A stretch of 44,543 nt of DNA from Rubripirellula sp. (GTDB taxonomy: Bacteria > Planctomycetota > Planctomycetia > Pirellulales > Pirellulaceae), in assembly GCA_029213145.1 (NCBI GenBank), contig JARGNK010000001.1, positions 18,219-62,761 on the forward strand, written 5' to 3'. Position 1 is the first letter of the stretch, and each line of letters starts with the position of its first letter. Position numbers and translations under genes: made by a program. The notes below the pieces were generated by a model, which was given only the letters and a program-made list of their open reading frames with translations, was not told the origin of the DNA and made no database searches. This document shows, in pieces, positions 7,453 through 16,461 of the stretch.

Positions 7453-9285
7453 CTACTGCGTTTCGTCAACCAGAACCAATAGATTGGACTGCAGCAGTGT
7501 TCCTTTTTCGTACTGCACATTTTTCACCGCAACCGAATATTCGGCGGCAGCGAGATGGTACTTACTCTGCGATTCGCTGACGCGACGCTGAGCATCGAGG
7601 AGCTGCTCCAGGCTGATTGGGAATCCAGCTGTTCGGTTGGCCTCCAGAACATTCAAAGCATCACTGGCCGCCAAATACCGATTCAGATTGGTATTCATTT
7701 GTGTCAGAGCTCGCTCGGTTTCAGCAACCGCCGCAGTCAAGTCATGCAGAACCTGACGCTCTTGTTCACGTAGGATCGCCTTGTCACGTCGGATTTGAAT
7801 CTCTGCGTTCTGGACAGCAGCATGCGCCTGGCGATAACCGACAGGCATCTTCCATTCGAGGCTCGCTTCATATTCCTGATAATCGGTCGTGCCAAGTTCT
7901 TCAAACGCACTGTTGGATCCCATTAAGCCCTGACCCAAGCCACGCAGACGGTAGATGGTGATAAAGTCAAGCGTGGGCAGGAGAAAATTCTTCGCCGCCA
8001 ACAACTCCATTTCGCGTCGCTTAACCAGCAACCTTTGTTGCTGCAACTCGGTTCTTTTTTCAAGAGCTTCCACCGAGATGGAATCCCAATCGTACACAAT
8101 CGGGGCATCAACCGGTTCATCTGCCGGTCGCACCAATTTTCCATCACTCAACGGCATCCCGATTAACAACCGCAGTCGACGCTCAGCCACTTGCACTCCC
8201 GTGGCACCAGCAAAGGTGCCTCCGGAAGTCGAATTATTGACTTGGGTTCGCTGGTTCAACTTACCTGCGATCGCGTCCTGCAGTTCAGACTGAAACCGAT
8301 AGTACTGCTCACGAGCTAATGCCTCAGGCGCGGCGGACTTGAGGCTACTGGTCCGCTGTGCCTCCAAACTTTGCCATGTTAAACGACTGCGTTCCAGCGA
8401 CGCTCGCTTCGCATCTAAATCTCGATAGGCGAAGTACAAGTCCCAGTAAGCATTGACTACATCACTGACGTAGTCTCGCATTTCCTGGCGAAACTTCGCT
8501 GATGAGATATCTTGATTGACCTTGGCAATCAAGATGCCGTTATACACACCAGGCTTCGCGCTCGGACCGGCAATGCGGTTGAAGGTGGTACCACCACCTT
8601 GCATCAACGGCTGACGCAATTCTGCGTGTATCTGTGTTTGCCAGGCACTGGGTGTCAAGTTGCCCGTTGCATTGTTGGCGTCGTAGTCCGTCACACTCCG
8701 GAGAGCAAACTGCGAACCGGTTGCCATTCGCTTGGAAAGTTGAAATACGTAGTCGTGTGTATCCTGCTGGAACGCAGTGGCCCCACCGCCGAAAAAGCGG
8801 TTGTTGAATCGCCGATCATTGTTTTGCCATTTCCCTAACCCGTAAGCCTGCGCGTCAAAGGCTGATAACGCGGCTTCGAGCCCGGCCTGTGGATCTGTTT
8901 GGACCAAGCCCAAACTCTCAGCCGTCTCGACTTGCTTGGGAAACCGCAGCACGCTCGCACCCAGATCGCGCAAAACTTCCGCGTTGTTTAGAGCGATTCG
9001 CAGTGCTTCCTCGAGCGTCACATCCTGATATTCGACCGAGTCAAAATCCTCGGGAGTATTAAGTGTTAAGGGAGCTTCGGGGATCTCCGGAACGGTTTGC
9101 ATTGGAGCACCGGCATCGACTTGATGCATCAGTGCATCGACCTGGTCTGTGCGCTGCCCAATCGTCTGGGGAAGCTGACCGTAAGTTCGGCATCCAACCG
9201 TCAACAAGACGGCACAGACACAGCAAATCACCAACCCAACCATCGCAGGGAGCGTCGCTCTTCGATTCGCTGAGTGGGTGGCCAT
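7453..9285 (-). CDS. TolC-family outer-membrane efflux lipoprotein
   Basis: This is an outer-membrane channel protein of the OEP/TolC fold, the exit duct of tripartite export systems. The N-terminal hydrophobic segment ends in a lipobox LLTVGC with Cys32 as the lipidation site. Two OEP-like halves follow, with long helices (for example QAHAAVQNAEIQIRRDKAIL and the C-terminal ISLEQLLDAQRRVSESQSKYHLA) and a YWDLYFAYRDLDAKRASLERS stretch typical of the periplasmic barrel. At 610 aa it is longer than Escherichia coli TolC. An AAGGA ribosome-binding site sits 8-9 nt before the ATG. It is transcribed away from the HlyD/M50 operon across a 215-bp spacer, so it is the likely outer-membrane partner of those adaptors. 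Confidence 0.9.
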   Translation of the reverse strand: MATHSANRRATLPAMVGLVICCVCAVLLTVGCRTYGQLPQTIGQRTDQVDALMHQVDAGAPMQTVPEIPEAPLTLNTPEDFDSVEYQDVTLEEALRIALNNAEVLRDLGASVLRFPKQVETAESLGLVQTDPQAGLEAALSAFDAQAYGLGKWQNNDRRFNNRFFGGGATAFQQDTHDYVFQLSKRMATGSQFALRSVTDYDANNATGNLTPSAWQTQIHAELRQPLMQGGGTTFNRIAGPSAKPGVYNGILIAKVNQDISSAKFRQEMRDYVSDVVNAYWDLYFAYRDLDAKRASLERSRLTWQSLEAQRTSSLKSAAPEALAREQYYRFQSELQDAIAGKLNQRTQVNNSTSGGTFAGATGVQVAERRLRLLIGMPLSDGKLVRPADEPVDAPIVYDWDSISVEALEKRTELQQQRLLVKRREMELLAAKNFLLPTLDFITIYRLRGLGQGLMGSNSAFEELGTTDYQEYEASLEWKMPVGYRQAHAAVQNAEIQIRRDKAILREQERQVLHDLTAAVAETERALTQMNTNLNRYLAASDALNVLEANRTAGFPISLEQLLDAQRRVSESQSKYHLAAAEYSVAVKNVQYEKGTLLQSNLLVLVDETQ

Positions 9286-9500
9286 TTGGATTCCTTACTT
9301 GCCGCAGTTTGCTCCCGATCAGCCGGGACAATCCGCGCTTTTGTTGTGTTTCGTACAGATGAACCCGTCTCGTCCATTCAAAACGACGAAATCGCTACGA
9401 CAATCGCCACAAAAGTGTGAAACTCACACTCAAGCCGAGCGTCTAAGAGTCGCACGGTTAAACTGGGCAGTTCAGCCAACTTACTCCGTTTCCTGATTCG
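9286..9500. promoter_or_regulatory. divergent promoter region of the export locus
   Basis: This 215-bp spacer separates the minus-strand TolC-like gene from the plus-strand GAF-HlyD operon and must hold both promoters. I could not assign clear -35/-10 boxes or an operator by eye. Confidence 0.5.
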
Positions 9501-11360
9501 ATGACCCAACCCCTGCATCTAACCGATCAAGCCTGGAAAGATGCTGAGACACTTGTCCAGCGGCTCGAACCAGCAGCCCGTGAACTCGGTTCTGCCGATT
9601 CGTTCTATGAAGATCTGGTGAGCGGATTGCGGTTCACTTGCGGGGCCACCCTGACATCCCTGTCACTACTGGAAAATGGTCACGAAACGGTTTTAGCTCG
9701 CAATGGCATCACCCTTCACGCCTCTGCGGATTCGAATCCAGAATCCGAAAGAGCTGCTGTGACCGTGGAATCCCCCGTCCACTCGCAGGTCAATCTGCGT
9801 CTAACACTTCGATTCGACCAACCGATCTCGCTCGCAACGGAGGAGCATCTTGTCGATTTAAGCGACGTCTTGCTCACACTCGCCGCTGGCGTCTATCTGC
9901 GTCAACAGTTTGCTGACTTACGTTCCCACTTGGAAACCCAATCCGATCGCGATCGTCTGCTGAGTAAATTGAACGAAGGAACGTCTGTTGAGCAGTCATT
10001 CACCGCCATTGCATCCGCCATCGCAAGCCACGTTTCGGCAGATCGCGTTAGCCTACTTCGCATTACCAGATATCACTCCCAGCTAATCGCCACCTCAACA
10101 CAACCACACATTGATCAGCGGGGAACGATTGCACGATCTCTTCAAGACATCGCTCATTACTCCCGCGACGCCGTTTGTTTTACTTGGTCGCGCAGTGACA
10201 CAAGTCACATCACAGACCCAAAAGGATCCGATGCCGACCGTCTGAATTCAATCGAAAATCACCAAACATCAAACGGATGTCAGGAACTGTTACTGCAAAC
10301 GATTCGCGACTCCGCCAACGAGCCAATCGCCACCGTAATTTTGGAATGGATTCGCCCGCACAAGAACTCAGTGACCTCAAATGAATCAGCTTGGCAATCG
10401 GTTCGAGAACCGGTTGAAGAGGCCATTCGGCGGGCGATCGATCGTGACCAGTCAGGATGGCAGTGGGCAACCAGACGGTTTGCGATCACCAGCAGAAAAC
10501 TTGGGCTGGGAGTCGCTTTCTCACTCGCCTTTGCATTGCTGCTTGCCTTTTGCCCAACGACCTTGCGAATTCCCGCCACTGGCAAAGTCGTCGCAACAAA
10601 GCGTGCTCGGCTGTTTGCTCCTAGCGACGCAGTGGTCGCTGAAATCATGACAGAGAACCACCAAATCGTGACAGCGGGACAACCGTTGATCCGTCTCACC
10701 AGCCCCAGTCTGGATCAGGTGAGAGCCGAAATCGAAGGCAAGCTAGCGACGCTCCGCACGCAGCTTGATGCAACGCTTGCTGCCCGATCCTCGAATAACC
10801 AATCAAGAGGCAGTCGCAGCAACACTTCCGCTGCAGCTGATGAACGCGTTTTAAGGACCGAAATAGAGGGTTTAGAAAATCAACTTGTGTTGATCGAGCA
10901 GCAGGAAGCCGAGTTACTGATTCGCAGCCCATTGAGCGGCGAAGTGGATGGCTGGAACCTGAAACAGTCCTTCTCAGGTCGCCCGATCATTAGAGGCCAG
11001 CATTTGTTCGATGTGATCGATCCCGAGGGTGCCCACCACATTGAATTACAGTTACCCGATCGAATGTCTGGTTACGTCACCAGCTTATCAGCTGACACCC
11101 ATCACAACGTATCACTCCGACTGCGTTCTGATCCGGCGACCACATACCAAGGCATTATCACGAAAATGGCTTCGTCCACCCAACAAAACACTCGCGGTGA
11201 ATCCAGCATTCGACTGACCGTCGATCTAACTGATTCACCCAGCCAACCACTGCGGCATGGCGCCACCGTTATCGCCCAAGTGGATGGCCCCAAACGTTCG
11301 CTCAGCTTTGTATGGATGCGACGTTTGATCCAATGGTCCCGTGAAAACATCTGGCTTTAG
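9501..11360 (+). CDS. GAF-domain/HlyD fusion, membrane-anchored adaptor
   Basis: This 619-aa protein joins a cytoplasmic sensor-like half to a periplasmic adaptor half. Residues about 1-155 are an unassigned alpha/beta region, perhaps a degenerate first GAF. Residues about 160-285 look like a GAF domain (SFTAIASAIASHVSADRVSLLRI...). One transmembrane helix lies at about 335-355 (LGLGVAFSLAFALLLAF). After it comes a membrane-fusion-protein region: a lipoyl-like half (GKVVATKRARLFAPSDAVVAEI), a helical hairpin at about 405-475 with a Ser/Asn-rich tip, then the second lipoyl half (LIRSPLSGEVDGW) and a beta-barrel. HlyD proteins bridge an inner-membrane pump to TolC. A cytoplasmic ligand-sensing domain on one is unusual. 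It is the first gene of a three-gene operon; the next gene starts 21 nt after its stop. Confidence 0.83.
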   Translation: MTQPLHLTDQAWKDAETLVQRLEPAARELGSADSFYEDLVSGLRFTCGATLTSLSLLENGHETVLARNGITLHASADSNPESERAAVTVESPVHSQVNLRLTLRFDQPISLATEEHLVDLSDVLLTLAAGVYLRQQFADLRSHLETQSDRDRLLSKLNEGTSVEQSFTAIASAIASHVSADRVSLLRITRYHSQLIATSTQPHIDQRGTIARSLQDIAHYSRDAVCFTWSRSDTSHITDPKGSDADRLNSIENHQTSNGCQELLLQTIRDSANEPIATVILEWIRPHKNSVTSNESAWQSVREPVEEAIRRAIDRDQSGWQWATRRFAITSRKLGLGVAFSLAFALLLAFCPTTLRIPATGKVVATKRARLFAPSDAVVAEIMTENHQIVTAGQPLIRLTSPSLDQVRAEIEGKLATLRTQLDATLAARSSNNQSRGSRSNTSAAADERVLRTEIEGLENQLVLIEQQEAELLIRSPLSGEVDGWNLKQSFSGRPIIRGQHLFDVIDPEGAHHIELQLPDRMSGYVTSLSADTHHNVSLRLRSDPATTYQGIITKMASSTQQNTRGESSIRLTVDLTDSPSQPLRHGATVIAQVDGPKRSLSFVWMRRLIQWSRENIWL

Positions 11361-11366
11361 TGCTGC

Positions 11367-11372
11367 AAGGAG
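11367..11372 (+). promoter_or_regulatory. ribosome-binding site fixing the HlyD start
   Basis: AAGGAG lies 8 nt before the ATG at 11381. It supports that start over an in-frame GTG at 11360, which overlaps the preceding stop codon. Confidence 0.75.
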
Positions 11373-11380
11373 ATCCACTC

Positions 11381-12472
11381 ATGTTGCTTTGCCGTTTCAA
11401 TTGGCTGGCGTTCTGCTTAACAGCATGCTTGATTGTTTCCCAAGCGGGATCTACTCGCGGGCAGGAAGAATCTTCACTGCACGATCTGATTGTGGTCCTA
11501 ATCGATGAAGCCGATGTTCCAGCGGCAAAAGATGGCACGCTTGCAAAACTTCAAGTGCGAGAAGGTGAAACGGTCCAAACCGGACAGATTCTTGCCCAAC
11601 TGGATGACCGCGAGGCGCAACTACAACACCAGGCTGCTGAAACAGAACTTGAGATCGCGCAAAAGAAACTCGCCAACCAACAATTTGTTGAATTGGCAGA
11701 AATGAAACTTGCGCAACAAGAACAGCTAAAACGCCATCATGAAATCACGATCGGAATTGCTACCGAAAAAGCAAACAACGGTGTTCGTGTCCTGGCATCC
11801 GAAAAAGCAGAAGCGGTTGCAAAAAACGAACTGAATCGGGCAACCCAAGCAAGGAAGCGGTTTATCGACAGTGTTTCACAATCAGAAATTGACAGTCTGC
11901 AACTCGCTCACGAACGCACAATTCTGGAAACACAGCAAGCGGGCATTGATCAACAACTCGATGCCTTACAACTTCAGGCAGAACAAGAATCAGCCAATAC
12001 GTTCCAGTTAGGCATCGAGCGATGCATCATTGAACGCGATGCAGCGGTTGCAGATCTTCGTATTGCAACTTTGGACATCGAGTTCAGTCGCCAGAAACAG
12101 CAACTCGCCGAACTGGCACTAAAAAACCATCAGGTATTGGCCCCTTGGGATGGAGTCATTGTCAAGCGATTTCACCAACAAGGCGAATGGGTTAAGCGGG
12201 GCGAACCTGTTCTTCGCCTGATTCGGCTCGACCGTCTGCGGGCTGAGGGTTATGCAACGGCTGATGTCGTTCCCAAACTTCGATCCAATTCAACCGTCCA
12301 GTTGACAATCGAACTAGGAGATGGACAAAGCGTCCAACGAGAAGGCGAAATTGTTTTCATCAGCCCTGAACTCGATCCAGTCAACCAAGAACGGCCTTTT
12401 TGGATTGAGTTTGACAATCCCAAATTGGATGTACTGCCAGGCATGCGTTTGAGTCTGAAGTTTGCACCATGA
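11381..12472 (+). CDS. HlyD-family periplasmic adaptor protein
   Basis: This 363-aa secreted adaptor has a signal peptide or N-terminal anchor at residues 1-27 (FNWLAFCLTACLIVSQAGS). The first lipoyl half follows (AKDGTLAKLQVREGETVQTGQILAQLDD), then a long coiled-coil hairpin of about 170 residues rich in Gln, Glu and Ala. The second lipoyl half (LAPWDGVIVKRFHQQGEWVKRGEPVLRLI) and a beta-barrel/membrane-proximal end (GMRLSLKF) complete it. The hairpin tip of such proteins docks on TolC. The ATG at 11381 follows a strong ribosome-binding site. Its last codons overlap the ATG of the M50 gene (ATGA), so the two are translationally coupled. No inner-membrane pump gene is adjacent. Confidence 0.9.
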   Translation: MLLCRFNWLAFCLTACLIVSQAGSTRGQEESSLHDLIVVLIDEADVPAAKDGTLAKLQVREGETVQTGQILAQLDDREAQLQHQAAETELEIAQKKLANQQFVELAEMKLAQQEQLKRHHEITIGIATEKANNGVRVLASEKAEAVAKNELNRATQARKRFIDSVSQSEIDSLQLAHERTILETQQAGIDQQLDALQLQAEQESANTFQLGIERCIIERDAAVADLRIATLDIEFSRQKQQLAELALKNHQVLAPWDGVIVKRFHQQGEWVKRGEPVLRLIRLDRLRAEGYATADVVPKLRSNSTVQLTIELGDGQSVQREGEIVFISPELDPVNQERPFWIEFDNPKLDVLPGMRLSLKFAP

Positions 12473-14607
12473 CGATCGGCGGAGAAAAAATCGTCGTTCG
12501 CCCCGACCTCATCCACCGTCGCGTCTGGATGGGGAAGCATCCGGTATGGGTCATCAAAGATCCGATCTCAGGTGATTTCTATCACTACGGTGATCGTGAA
12601 TACGAGGTTTTGTCACTTGCTGATGGCTACTCCGTCGCTGAAACGATGCGGCGTTGCCATGATCAGCCCGCATTAGCAAATCTGTCGCAAGCGCAACTCA
12701 GCCACTTCTTGAACGATGCCATCCAGAAGCGATTAATCCACCTACCTGGCGTCTCGGCGACATCTCCGCCACGGGCAAAACGACGGTGGTGGCAGCACCC
12801 GCTGGCAATGCGTCTGCCGGGCATTTCGCCGACCTGGATTCTTGATCGATTGCTTCCACTGGTTTCTCCACTGATGTCACCGCCGGCTTTGATCGGCTCA
12901 GTCTTGCTGATGGTCATGGCACTCCTGACGATCATGACCCGCCTGACGACATTGATGGATGACATTGCGGAATCAGCGTTACGCATTGCCACGCCGCAAG
13001 GTTGCTTACTAGTGATGGCCGTGATCGCATTCGCGAAAATCCTCCATGAATTATCGCACGCCTTGACCTGTCGCCGACTGGGTGGACATGTACGCGAAAT
13101 GGGGATCATGTTACTCGTTGGCATCCCATGTTTGTATTGTGACGTTTCAGATGCATGGCTGTTCGATCGGCGTTGGAAACGAATCGCCGTTTCAGCCGCT
13201 GGTATGTGGGCCGAGTTGACGCTAGCGGCAATCGCAACGCTGCTTTGGGCTTGGACTGCGAAGGGACCGCTACAAGATGTCTGTGTGACGCTGATGGTCG
13301 TCTGCTCCGTTTCAACCCTGTTGTTCAACGGCAACCCATTACTTCGGTATGACGGCTATTACATGTTGTCCGACTGGGTAGGCATTCCCAACCTCGCCAG
13401 CCAATCGAGTTCACTGCTTCGGTCACTCACGCAGCGTTGGCTCTGGGGCACACCAATCCCTCGCCTGCCAGCATCTTTCACGGGTCTAATCGCGGGTAAG
13501 CAAGGGCAAGTCTTCCTCACGACCTACGGCCTGTTAAGCTCGTCTTACCGTCTGTTTGTCTTGACTCTCATCATGTGGTGGTTGTACCGCGGTGCTCATC
13601 AGCTTGGACTTGGTTCACCCGTAGGTCTCACGTTATTGGTGCTGATGATCGTGACGCTGGCTCGCCGATTGGCCACGCTCGTCGAGCCACCTTCATCCGT
13701 ATCCATCAATCAACGCTGGTGGAATCGCGGCGTCGCGCGGGGGGCACTTGCTGGCATTTTTGTAGTCGCACTTGCGATGATTCCACTACCGCGTCACATT
13801 TTTGCACCGATGACTGTGCAATCCGCCGAATCCCAAGAACTGTTTGTAACCGTTTCCGGCCGACTGATTAAACACGTCAGCGAAGGAACCAAGGTTCGAC
13901 AAGGCGATCCGATTGTGGTCCTACACAACCCGGACGTCGATCGAGAACTGATGGAACTGGAAACACGATGCGACTCGCTTCGCGCCCAGCTCGACAACCT
14001 GAGAAAGCAACGTGGAGTCCGCAGCGAATTATCCCAACGGATTCCTGTTGTTAGCAAATCACTCGCAGAAGCCGAAAAGCAACTGCAGCTAAAACGTGAC
14101 CAGGCACAGAAGTTGACGTTACAAGCACCTCGGGACGGTGTTGTATTCCCAGTACAACCACGCCACCAGGATGCTCACGATGATCGAGATGCCCATTTTT
14201 GGAATGGAACTCCACTCGACTCGATCAATCAAAAAGCCTGGCTGGAACAAGGGACCGTGGTTGGAATGGTCGGCGACGAATCACGGAGAGAGGCAATTTT
14301 ATTGGTCCCACAAGAAAAAGTAGAACTGCTTCGTTCCGGGCAGCCTGTCACGCTACGCATCGCGAGCCTGCCACGTGGCGCGATCACAGGCACCATCACC
14401 GATGTGGCGATCTCACCGCTTGATCCCGAAATCGACGTGAACGACCTCCCCGGCCCGCCACAGTACCAGGTCCGCGTTCGGATCGAACCTACCCAAGTTA
14501 CTTTACCGGTTCGACTGCAGGGCAACGCAAGAATCACCGTCGATCAGGCGTCTGTTTTGCAACGAATCGGTCGATTTTTGGCAGGCGCTTTTTCCGAACT
14601 CAACTGA
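12469..14607 (+). CDS. M50 site-2-type metalloprotease fused to a HlyD-like domain
   Basis: This 712-aa membrane protein has three parts. Residues about 1-95 resemble a PqqD-like winged-helix (VWVIKDPISGDFYHYGDREYEVL, then a short helical end). About 130-430 is a polytopic M50 peptidase: the zinc motif H193-E-L-S-H197 sits in a membrane helix (AFAKILHELSHALTCRRLGG), the third-ligand motif is N289-P-L-L-R-Y-D295-G, and a DVSDAW segment lies between. About 450-690 is a HlyD-like region with a lipoyl half (VTVSGRLIKHVSEGTKVRQGD), a short coiled coil at about 490-550, and a second half (LTLQAPRDGVVFP). All catalytic residues are present, so it may be an active protease. PqqD-like domains bind peptide leaders in RiPP systems, so processing or export of a peptide is a possibility, not shown. 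The ATG overlaps the preceding stop (ATGA). Confidence 0.87.
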   Translation: MTIGGEKIVVRPDLIHRRVWMGKHPVWVIKDPISGDFYHYGDREYEVLSLADGYSVAETMRRCHDQPALANLSQAQLSHFLNDAIQKRLIHLPGVSATSPPRAKRRWWQHPLAMRLPGISPTWILDRLLPLVSPLMSPPALIGSVLLMVMALLTIMTRLTTLMDDIAESALRIATPQGCLLVMAVIAFAKILHELSHALTCRRLGGHVREMGIMLLVGIPCLYCDVSDAWLFDRRWKRIAVSAAGMWAELTLAAIATLLWAWTAKGPLQDVCVTLMVVCSVSTLLFNGNPLLRYDGYYMLSDWVGIPNLASQSSSLLRSLTQRWLWGTPIPRLPASFTGLIAGKQGQVFLTTYGLLSSSYRLFVLTLIMWWLYRGAHQLGLGSPVGLTLLVLMIVTLARRLATLVEPPSSVSINQRWWNRGVARGALAGIFVVALAMIPLPRHIFAPMTVQSAESQELFVTVSGRLIKHVSEGTKVRQGDPIVVLHNPDVDRELMELETRCDSLRAQLDNLRKQRGVRSELSQRIPVVSKSLAEAEKQLQLKRDQAQKLTLQAPRDGVVFPVQPRHQDAHDDRDAHFWNGTPLDSINQKAWLEQGTVVGMVGDESRREAILLVPQEKVELLRSGQPVTLRIASLPRGAITGTITDVAISPLDPEIDVNDLPGPPQYQVRVRIEPTQVTLPVRLQGNARITVDQASVLQRIGRFLAGAFSELN

Positions 14608-14826
14608 TCGCATGCTCCCTCGAGTTTAGAAAGAAAGGGAACCGTTCGGCATTCAACTTGGTTGCCTGTTCTCGCCTTGCGCCCTATTTCCGCTTCGCAG
14701 CATCTCGCTGCTCGGCAGACCAGAGCTTGACCCGTTGCCGCTGATCGAGCCGCGGCGTAGCGAGCCATCAACGATTGATCCCATACAATGTCAGCTATTC
14801 AGGAAGAAATCCGTATTGTTCAATAA

Positions 14827-16461
14827 GTGAACTTGGCACTCTTTTCCAATGGCCCATCCGATAGTCCACCAACCCCGCTTGCGATCTTGAATATAGTCAT
14901 CGTTCATTGTCATTTCGAACGTGGCGGCGTCACCCAGGTCGTCGAAAATCATGTGCGTTGGCTTGCCGAACAATCGGATATCGATCGCATCTTTTTGCTC
15001 AGCGGGGATCGCATCGGTGGACTAAGCGACCAGACCCTGCGTTCGACGGAATCAATCATTCTGCCAGGATTTGATTACGACTCTGTTGCCCCAAAAACGC
15101 TCTGCGAAAATGTTGCGGCCCGTGCGGGCGAGCTTTTAAACCAATGGAATGTTCAAGCACGAACACTGCAGATTCACCCAGAGCAAACCGTGATCCATTG
15201 GCACAACCATAGCCTCGGGAAAAATGCAGCCGGGCCAATGGTGATCCAGCAAATGGCAACAGCAGGGTGGCGACTGTTACTTCAAATCCATGACTTTGCG
15301 GAAGACAATCGGCCTGAGAATTATGCTCACTTGGCGGTTGGTACCGGCGCCAGCACAAAGGCAGACCTGGATACGTTCATGTATCCGGTTGCCACCCAAA
15401 TCCATTACGCGACGCTGACCCGCTTTGACAGCCAAATCCTCGCCCAAATTGGTATCCCCGACGCGCAAAGCCACTGTCTCCCCAACAGCGTCATTGCCGC
15501 CTCGTCACATCAGCCAGACCGGCCTGCTGCACTGCAGCGAGTGCGACAAGCGATGGCTCTTCCCCAAGACGCAAACTGGTGTCTGTATCCGGTCCGTGGA
15601 ATTCGCCGAAAGAACGTGGGGGAGTTCTTATTGGTCAGCCGAATGACGCCACCGAATTGCTATTCAGGGCTGACGCTTTGCCCAACCAACCCGCTGGAGA
15701 AAAAATCTTACGAACGCTGGCGTCAGGTAGCCAAACAATTCTCGCCTCGAAGTATTTTTGATGCGGCCCATCATCCCGACATTTCCTTCGCGGATAACTT
15801 GGCCGCCAGCCAATTTATCCTGTCGACAAGTGTGGCCGAAGGATTTGGCATGGCCTTTCTGGAACCCTGGCTATCGCGACGCGAGGTGATCGCGAGACGC
15901 CTTGAAAGTGTGACTGCAGATTTCGAGCAATCCAGCGTGCGTTTGCCGAAACTTTACGATGCTCTACCGATTCCCGGCGACAAAGCGTGGATTCAAGAGT
16001 GCCGACGCGAAAGTTCTGAAATGTTTGCGAAGGCTTGGCAAAGTGTGCCCGAGGCATTTCGCCCAAGCGATGCCACCCGGTTGCCAGCTGCGGTATCGCC
16101 CCCACTCGACGACAATGTGATCGACTTCGGCCACTTGACTCCACAACGCCAAATCGAAGTCCTTCAACGGGTCGCCATTGATTCGGGCTTCGATACGGCC
16201 GTGCGAGAACATTCTGCTGAACTGATCGATTGGATGCATCAGGTAGCGGATCCTGATTTACTCCAGCACAACGCCAAATCGATCGATCAAAATTATTCGC
16301 TCGGCAGGCAGGGACAGCAATTGAAGTTGATCTATCAGAAATTACTTTCATGCAAAACCGATCCAAGTTGGACTGCACCATTGAATGCGGGAAGCGCTCT
16401 GGAAATCATTCACGCCGCCCGCCCCCTCTTTCCTTGCCGTATGGAACCATTGGATGACTGA
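14827..16461 (+). CDS. GT-B fold glycosyltransferase (GT4-like), 544 aa
   Basis: The protein has a two-Rossmann GT-B layout. The N-terminal strand and glycine loop are NIVIVHCHFERGGVTQVVENH (about 22-42). A conserved-looking HWHNHS lies at about 124-129 and LLQIHDF at 151-157. The C-terminal sugar-nucleotide half has PVRGIRRKNVGEFL (about 255-268) and the retaining-GT E-x7-E motif Glu338...Glu346 (AEGFGMAFLEPW). It is a cytoplasmic enzyme transferring a sugar from a nucleotide donor; donor and acceptor are unknown. GTG at 14827 is the first possible start after an in-frame TAA at 14824. It overlaps the next gene by 8 bp and heads a four-gene sugar locus. Confidence 0.82.
   Translation: MNLALFSNGPSDSPPTPLAILNIVIVHCHFERGGVTQVVENHVRWLAEQSDIDRIFLLSGDRIGGLSDQTLRSTESIILPGFDYDSVAPKTLCENVAARAGELLNQWNVQARTLQIHPEQTVIHWHNHSLGKNAAGPMVIQQMATAGWRLLLQIHDFAEDNRPENYAHLAVGTGASTKADLDTFMYPVATQIHYATLTRFDSQILAQIGIPDAQSHCLPNSVIAASSHQPDRPAALQRVRQAMALPQDANWCLYPVRGIRRKNVGEFLLVSRMTPPNCYSGLTLCPTNPLEKKSYERWRQVAKQFSPRSIFDAAHHPDISFADNLAASQFILSTSVAEGFGMAFLEPWLSRREVIARRLESVTADFEQSSVRLPKLYDALPIPGDKAWIQECRRESSEMFAKAWQSVPEAFRPSDATRLPAAVSPPLDDNVIDFGHLTPQRQIEVLQRVAIDSGFDTAVREHSAELIDWMHQVADPDLLQHNAKSIDQNYSLGRQGQQLKLIYQKLLSCKTDPSWTAPLNAGSALEIIHAARPLFPCRMEPLDD

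Noticed and set aside
14608-14826. Possible precursor-peptide gene downstream of the M50 protease
   Set aside because: I looked for a short ORF with a ribosome-binding site; only very short frames such as a five-codon one were found.
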